From: Verpa conica
Taxonomy: Eukaryota > Ascomycota > Pezizomycetes > Pezizales > Morchellaceae
Length of the DNA stretch: 64,000 bases
Assembly (NCBI GenBank): GCA_033030425.1
Contig: JAUFSD010000003.1
Location: 310,001 to 374,000, forward strand
Reading direction: 5' to 3'
In this document: piece after piece, positions 58,901-64,000 of the stretch
Layout: each line of letters begins with the position of its first letter
Position numbering within the stretch: position 1 is the first letter of the stretch
The notes under the pieces: model-generated
What the model was told of the DNA's origin: nothing
The model's input: only the letters and a program-made list of their open reading frames with translations
The model's database searches: none
Position numbers and translations under genes: made by a program

Positions 58901-59979
58901 GCATCTTCCATGGCTGTATCCTCCGAGGTATATTTTACCTCTTTAACCGGTGATGAACTTGGTGTAGAGACCGACGGCTGCTCAGACTCAAAGCTTGTTT
59001 TCGCAGAGCTATCCCCTTCTTTCTCGTTCACTTCTGCTGGCTTAGAAGACCTGAAATTAAACTTATCAAACAAGCTCTGTTTCGTGATCTTTTTTCTTGT
59101 TGTCGCCTGATGGGTCAATTGCATGCTTCTCGCCATTCTCTGTGTCTCCTTGTGCATTTCCTCCAGTGCCTTCTTACCAGCCCTTCGTTTCGTTGGTGCA
59201 CGCTGGGACAATAGATTATCCGAACCACTATCTTCTTCATTAGAGCCCTGTTGTGTGTCCATATGAGCTCTATTTTTCCGGCGTTCTGCCTCTTTTGCTG
59301 CTTCTTCGGCCTCTCTTTCTCGGCGCTCTGCTTTTTTTTTAGCAACGAGGGCCATAAACTGGGGTTTAGCACGAATCTTAGCAGAGAGATCATCTTCGCT
59401 GTCGGTCTCGGTAGTGAGGGGTGGGCTAGCGGTAGTATGGACGGGCCTAGGGGTACTAGATGTTGAAGATGGTTTCGGGGAAGTGGGTTTCTTTTTAGGT
59501 GTAATTTTTCGTCGTGAAGCTGAGACGGGAATGTCATCTTCATCGTCTTCCATTTCTTCATCACTCCTACTGGCCGGTGTCGAGTCTTCTTTGTCTCCGC
59601 CGAAGATACTCGGCTTGACGCGTTCGTTCCTCTTTTTTGTAGCCTGTGCTTGGTGTGCTGCATGCATTCTGGCAGCGATTTTGCCCCGTGGTCGTACTGA
59701 TTCGTTCTCTCCCTCTCCCTCTCCCTCCTCCTCTTCATCACTGTCGTCTGAAGAGACATTATTAAACAATGATGTATCTTTTTTGATTCCTGGGGGCGGC
59801 TTCGCAGCCTTCCTCATGAGTTCATCGATATCTCCATATTCATCTTCAGAGCTGCCACTATCCATAGCTGCTATCATCGCAGCGACTTTTGTGCGAGGAG
59901 TGACGATTGGTGACGCGCTACGAGCCCGTGACGGGGTCCCTGGGGGGGAATTTACTATCGAAGACATTGGTGAAGCCAT
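55913..59979 (-). CDS. MRC1: Mrc1/Claspin-like replication checkpoint mediator
   Basis: Exons 56455-59979 and 55913-56398 join to 1336 residues. The protein is highly charged and mostly disordered, as in Mrc1. SQ/TQ sites for Mec1/ATR cluster in the middle (NSQML, ESQDQSQPENSK, EYSQSQKW, STQMLDSQLGTQ). The conserved MRC1-like domain follows: acidic helices, then KDVNKLLKDLQSGLLRKKRG and MRKELLKDGNIEKIASNPKR. Several SDDE and EDDDE acidic tracts and KGKGKA repeats separate the parts. Mrc1 links the CMG helicase to polymerase epsilon and relays stalled-fork signals to Rad53/Cds1. The start is the ATG at 59979, followed closely by TPRTKVAAMIAAMD, which resembles the conserved N-terminal motif. 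MCB-type boxes lie just upstream. The C-terminal exon is Ser/Thr-rich and basic. Confidence 0.88.
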
Positions 59980-60081
59980 ACTGGCGGGGGATATTTTTGA
60001 GTATTTGGTCAACTGGGCTCTGAGTACAGTTGATCCTGAGGTGGGGAGTGGTGGGGAGTGATTTCGGAATAGGAGGGGGGA

Positions 60082-60122
60082 ACGCGTCTAGGGGGAGACG
60101 CGCCAAGAGAAACTTTACGCGT
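60082..60122. promoter_or_regulatory. Two MCB boxes (ACGCGT) upstream of MRC1
   Basis: ACGCGT occurs at 60082-60087 and 60117-60122, with ACGCGC at 60098-60103 between them, about 100-145 bp upstream of the MRC1 ATG. MCB boxes bind the MBF factor that drives G1/S genes; fission-yeast mrc1 is MBF-controlled. Function here is inferred. Confidence 0.65.
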
Positions 60123-60170
60123 GGCTGGAAAAGGAGGGATTGGTTGTATGACTAAGTATGTAACATGCCT

Positions 60171-60258
60171 CACGTGATATAAACACTTCTGTCAACACGT
60201 GACTTTTGATGGTTGCTTTTCACGTGAGGATAAATGATTCTTTCTATCCTCCCACGTG
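60171..60258. promoter_or_regulatory. Cluster of four CACGTG E-boxes
   Basis: Palindromic CACGTG is found at 60171-60176, 60196-60201, 60221-60226 and 60253-60258, spaced about 25-32 bp apart. Such E-boxes bind bHLH factors (Cbf1-type and others). The regular spacing, between MRC1 and the kinase gene, suggests a real upstream activating region. Confidence 0.7.
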
Positions 60259-61562
60259 ATTTAACGCGGGGTCCTAGGAGGGGAAGAGGGAATGGGAGGG
60301 GGGGGGGAAGGGGGAAGAGAAGAGAGACATTGAAAAATGGAGAGACAGACAGAGACAGACAGAACCAGAGAAGCATCCAGAGAAGAGGGGTTTTTCCCAT
60401 TTGACAGCATTAAAATGGAGGGAATTGTCTCCTCGATCCTGTGGCTGCATCGAGGATCCCCCTCGCCGGTAGGAGTAAACGATCTTGTCTTGCCTCTATC
60501 TTGTTTCTGCAAGAGCTTCTGATTTCTGATTCCTTCCACTGTCGAATTGCAGATTGACGTCCGCGTGTTGTTGCCCCACCCCGTCGTAGCGCGGCGAGTC
60601 CAAGAATAGCAGCCCAGTGGTGGACGGCGTTCCCCTTTATTGTAAATATGGGCGCTTCTGCGGGCCCCAATTTTGGGCTTTTTACCAACGCTTGGGTGGG
60701 GAAGCGAGTTCTCGTGCATGGCGTTTACTGGTGAAGGCGTTCGCCGCCCCGCGCGCTATGGGATTTTATTCTCTCAGATAAAGGATATTCGCGTATATAA
60801 TATCACGGTGCATCCATCCCCTGAAAGGTTCATTCAGCAGTATTGTACTGGCTGGAGATAATTCTCAGTCATCACATTGATCTTTCTCTCTCTCTTATTC
60901 TTCACTTACTTCCTCTCTCTTCTGCTTCTCCTGCTTCTCCTGCTTCTCCTGCTTCTTCTGTCCCTACTTCCATCATAGTAGGCATCTATCTCAGACAGTC
61001 CCTCCCATATAATTCTCCGGTTTCACGATCTCTCTTTAGTGTTGCCCTCTTCCCTGGGTCTGTCCCCTGCCGCTGCCCACACCCCCGTAGTCTGGCTCTC
61101 CCGCTCTATCTCCGCGCGTCTTGTCTTGTCGTCGCAGCGTTGCTCGTTTCGGATACCCAAGAATCCCGTGAGGCCTGGCTACTGAGCCGCCAATAAACTC
61201 CCAACAACCACAGCACAGACAGCACAACAGAAACCCCAAACCCATAACAGACAACCCCCCTCTAATCATAATCCCCCGCTCTCGCTCCTCCTCATCCTCT
61301 CCATCATCATCTATCCCTCCCTTTCTCCCATCGTCCTTCAACTTACCCCACCCAATCCTTAATCCCTCTCCCGAGCCTCTGGTCTGACGGGAAACTACCC
61401 CCCTCTCCTCCGTCGCTACCTACTTTAATAAAGGCTGTAGTCTGCCTTCATCCTCCTCCTCCATCTACTCTAACTCTACCACTCTTTTCATCACACACTC
61501 TCTCTTTATCCATTTCTTCACTTTTTCTACTTCCTCCTCTCAACTCCCTACACTCAGTAACA

Positions 61563-63493
61563 ATGACAGAAGAATCTGGCTTCAAGGCTAAAACGCTGAA
61601 GCGCAAGAACTTGAAAGGCCTCCAGCTCGCCGCCCCAAAACCAGCGGCACCTTCCATCAGTGACTCAGGAGCAGCAGCAGGAAGCAGATATGGAAACAGG
61701 GACAGCATCGGTGAACAGCTGAGTACGCTGGAGATTGGAGTCGAGTTTAAACTGGATCTGCGCGCCGAGGATCTGAAGGTAGTCAATGAGCTCGGCGCGG
61801 GGAATGGCGGGACTGTTAGTAAGGTTATCCATGCGCCCACGAAAACAATCATGGCAAAGAAGGTAAGTTTGTATCTAGGACCTTTTTTATTTTTTTATTT
61901 TTTAGTTCTGCTATCTCCCACGTTTTCCTCCCCTTCTACTTCTGCCACGTTTTTAGGCGGTTGCGGGGGTGTTGCCGTCTCGGGTGCAGATGGGTGGATC
62001 AATTACTAGAGAAATAGTGGGGCTAATGGTATTTGGCGGGTAAGGTGATTCACATAGATGCTAAACCATCGGTCCGGAAACAAATTGTTCGTGAGTTGCA
62101 CATTATGTACGAGTGTCACTCCCCTTACATTGTTTCATTCTACGGATCATTCTTGAATGAGGGGGATGTTGTTATGTGTATGGAGTACATGGATTGCGGG
62201 TAAGCTCATTATTCCTACACCCCAGACGGAATCAATTGACTAACGCACTCCCCTCGCCATAGCTCTCTCGATAGCATTGCCAAGAAGGTTGGACCAATCC
62301 GTATTGATGTACTCGGGAAGATCTCGGAGGCCGTCGTCGAAGGTCTCAATTACCTCTACAACGTCCACCGAATTTTGCATCGAGATGTCAAACCATCCAA
62401 CATTCTCGTTAACACCCGAGGCTCTATCAAGCTCTGTGATTTCGGTGTTTCCGGGGAGCTTATCAATTCCATCGCTGATACATTCGTCGGGACATCTACT
62501 TATATGTCCCCGGAACGTATAAAGGGTGCCAAATACTCTGTCAAATCTGATGTCTGGAGTTTGGGCCTGTCGTTGCTAGAGTTGGCAATCGGGAGATTTC
62601 CGTTTGACGCGGATGGTACTAGTGCAGGGACCAGGGCTAGCGCTGGCCCGATGGGTATTTTAGACCTACTCCAGAAGATTGTCAATGAGCCGGCGCCGAG
62701 ATTGCCGAAGAATAAGGCTTTCCCGGCGAGCTTGGAGAAAATGATTGAACATTGTCTGATCAAGGATCCCGAGAAGCGACCTTCTCCGCAAGAGCTACTG
62801 GAAGAATCTTTTATGCGCGCCGCAAAATCTACGAGTGTTGATCTCGAAGCCTGGGCTCACACAATCGTCGATAAGCCTCTAAACCGCCCCTCACGCCAGT
62901 CGCAGATAATCTCTCCTGCCCCTGCTGCGCACCGCGAATCCCCAGCCCCACCCCGCCAGTCAATACATGAGCCACCCCCACCGCCTCGCCGTCCTTCAGG
63001 GTCTGATAGGAGTGGCGAACGCGCAGACCGCGAAAGGGAGCGCTCTGAACGTAATCACGCACACCCAGTACGGACAAGCTCGCATACCGGCTTGCGTGAT
63101 GGGTCCCCTCACTCTACTCACTCCCGGTCAGGCTCTCGGTCAGGCTCACGACATCAGCTGCAGAAGAGTCATACAGAACCGGTAGGCCTACCAACTGTAG
63201 ATAGGGAAGCTAGGGAGCGAGCGCGAGAGCAGTACGTGAGAGAACAACACGAGGTTGAGAGGCTGAGACAGCAAGAACTAGTGAGGGAGCGGGAGAGGGA
63301 GAGGGAGTATGTTCAAGGGACTATCGGAATTGGATTTGAAGATATGCAGATTGGTGCACCTCAGCCGGAGATGAAAGAGAGAAGGAAGATGCCACCTATG
63401 GGGGTTATGACCACCGGGACTGGGTTGGGGTATGGGGCGAACGGGAGGCAAGAGGCAGCAGGATCGAACGGGAGAGAAAGCAACCGCCGTTGA
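61563..63493 (+). CDS. STE7: STE7-like MAP kinase kinase (mating/filamentation pathway)
   Basis: Exons 61563-61862, 62045-62199 and 62263-63493 join to 561 residues. A MAPK docking site KRKNLKGLQL (about 13-22) matches the D-site of yeast Ste7. The kinase domain has the glycine loop GAGNGGTV (78-85), catalytic Lys99 (IMAKK), HRD (191-193), DFG (Asp211) and a MEK activation loop with Ser221 and Thr225 (SIADTFVGTSTYMSPER), both phosphorylatable by a Ste11-type MAPKKK. After about residue 350 is a long Pro/Ser/Arg-rich tail with an RERERERE coiled segment, longer than in yeast Ste7. It should activate the Fus3/Kss1-type MAPK for mating, hyphal fusion and infection-related growth. Intron 1 is 182 nt and ends in AAG. 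Pbs2 and Mkk1 types are excluded by the docking motif and loop sequence. Confidence 0.92.
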
Positions 63494-64000
63494 TTTTTAT
63501 CCCCCTCTTTCTTCATTCCTAGTTTTTCTTTTTTTTTTAAGGGTTGCATTTGGTTGGTTGTTGGGTTATAAGCGTGGTAGTGGTTTGTGGGTGGATATAG
63601 CGAAAGCGTTCAATACCGTTCGATCAATTTTTTCCAGTTGAATGGCATGGGTTGGTTTTGGGTTTGTTAAGGTCTTGTTCATGCATGGCTGGTACGGATT
63701 GGCAGGGCAGAGCGATTATTTTCTTCTTACATTTGAATTGATTTTATACTCTATTCTTTACACCAGATGCAGCATTAAATTTATTATCTTATTTTCTTTC
63801 TACTTGAAGGGAGGAAAGTGCGTGGGATCTGTTTATTCAGTATAAGGACTTTTATAGACTACTTATTCTACTCTATTCTGCTCAGGTAGAAAAAAAGGTG
63901 CCTAGATCCTTTATTCGCACTGGTTAATCCTACATTCTTGGTTTTTTTTATATCTGTGAAACGGGGCCTGGGCAGTTATCTCATGGACCGTAGCAACGCA
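63494..64000. other. 3' flank of the STE7-like gene
   Basis: AT-rich 3' region with T runs. No further gene was recognised before the window ends. Confidence 0.5.

Larger units (their letters stand above)
60013..61562. other. Divergent promoter between MRC1 and the STE7-like gene
   Basis: 1.5 kb with MCB-like and CACGTG motifs near MRC1 and a long C/T-rich leader toward the kinase, including a CTGCTTCTC tandem repeat at about 60922-60960. Open frames in the pyrimidine tract are artefacts. Confidence 0.6.

Overview
The window is nuclear DNA of a filamentous ascomycete (Pezizomycotina). The genes are protein-coding and intron-rich; most introns are 50-75 nt with GTRNGY-type donors and CTAAC-like branch sites. 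The best matches are fungal families: ORM, Air-type zinc-knuckle protein, Ste7-type MAPKK, Mrc1, Arp1, Utp11, DUF3602 and RCR-like proteins. Long AT-rich gene deserts and several small inverted-repeat elements would suit an early-diverging, repeat-bearing lineage such as Pezizomycetes, but that placement is inference. No rRNA, tRNA, CRISPR or bacterial-type operon was found.

Layout: 0-10 kb holds an RCR-like PPxY membrane protein, a peroxisomal dienoyl-CoA isomerase ending in SKL, a CCCH zinc-finger protein and a large isochorismatase-like/AlkB-like/GST fusion. 10-12.7 kb is an AT-rich desert. 12.7-24 kb carries an F-box-like cysteine-rich protein, meiotic MSH5, an Air1/2-like TRAMP subunit and an ORMDL sphingolipid regulator. 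24-33 kb has a small Cys-rich protein with an apparent 16-nt exon, a dynamin-family GTPase and a HAD hydrolase. 33-44 kb has a secreted type-B carboxylesterase and an aldehyde dehydrogenase. 44-54 kb has a DUF3602 protein, ARP1 divergent from dihydroorotase (URA4), a second desert and an aldo-keto reductase. 54-64 kb has UTP11, MRC1 and a STE7-like MAPKK, the last two divergent across a promoter rich in MCB and E-box motifs.

The genes are mostly independent housekeeping functions (RNA processing, DNA replication and recombination, lipid homeostasis, pyrimidine synthesis, signalling). No secondary-metabolite cluster or defence island is visible. The most unusual protein is the three-domain fusion at 7.1-10.1 kb. 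The most unusual DNA structures are four short terminal-inverted-repeat elements (three flanked by TA, one by a 9-bp duplication) and a perfect 14-bp hairpin between MSH5 and the F-box-like gene. Splice sites were inferred by eye from reading-frame continuity and family conservation; all joined coding lengths are multiples of three.
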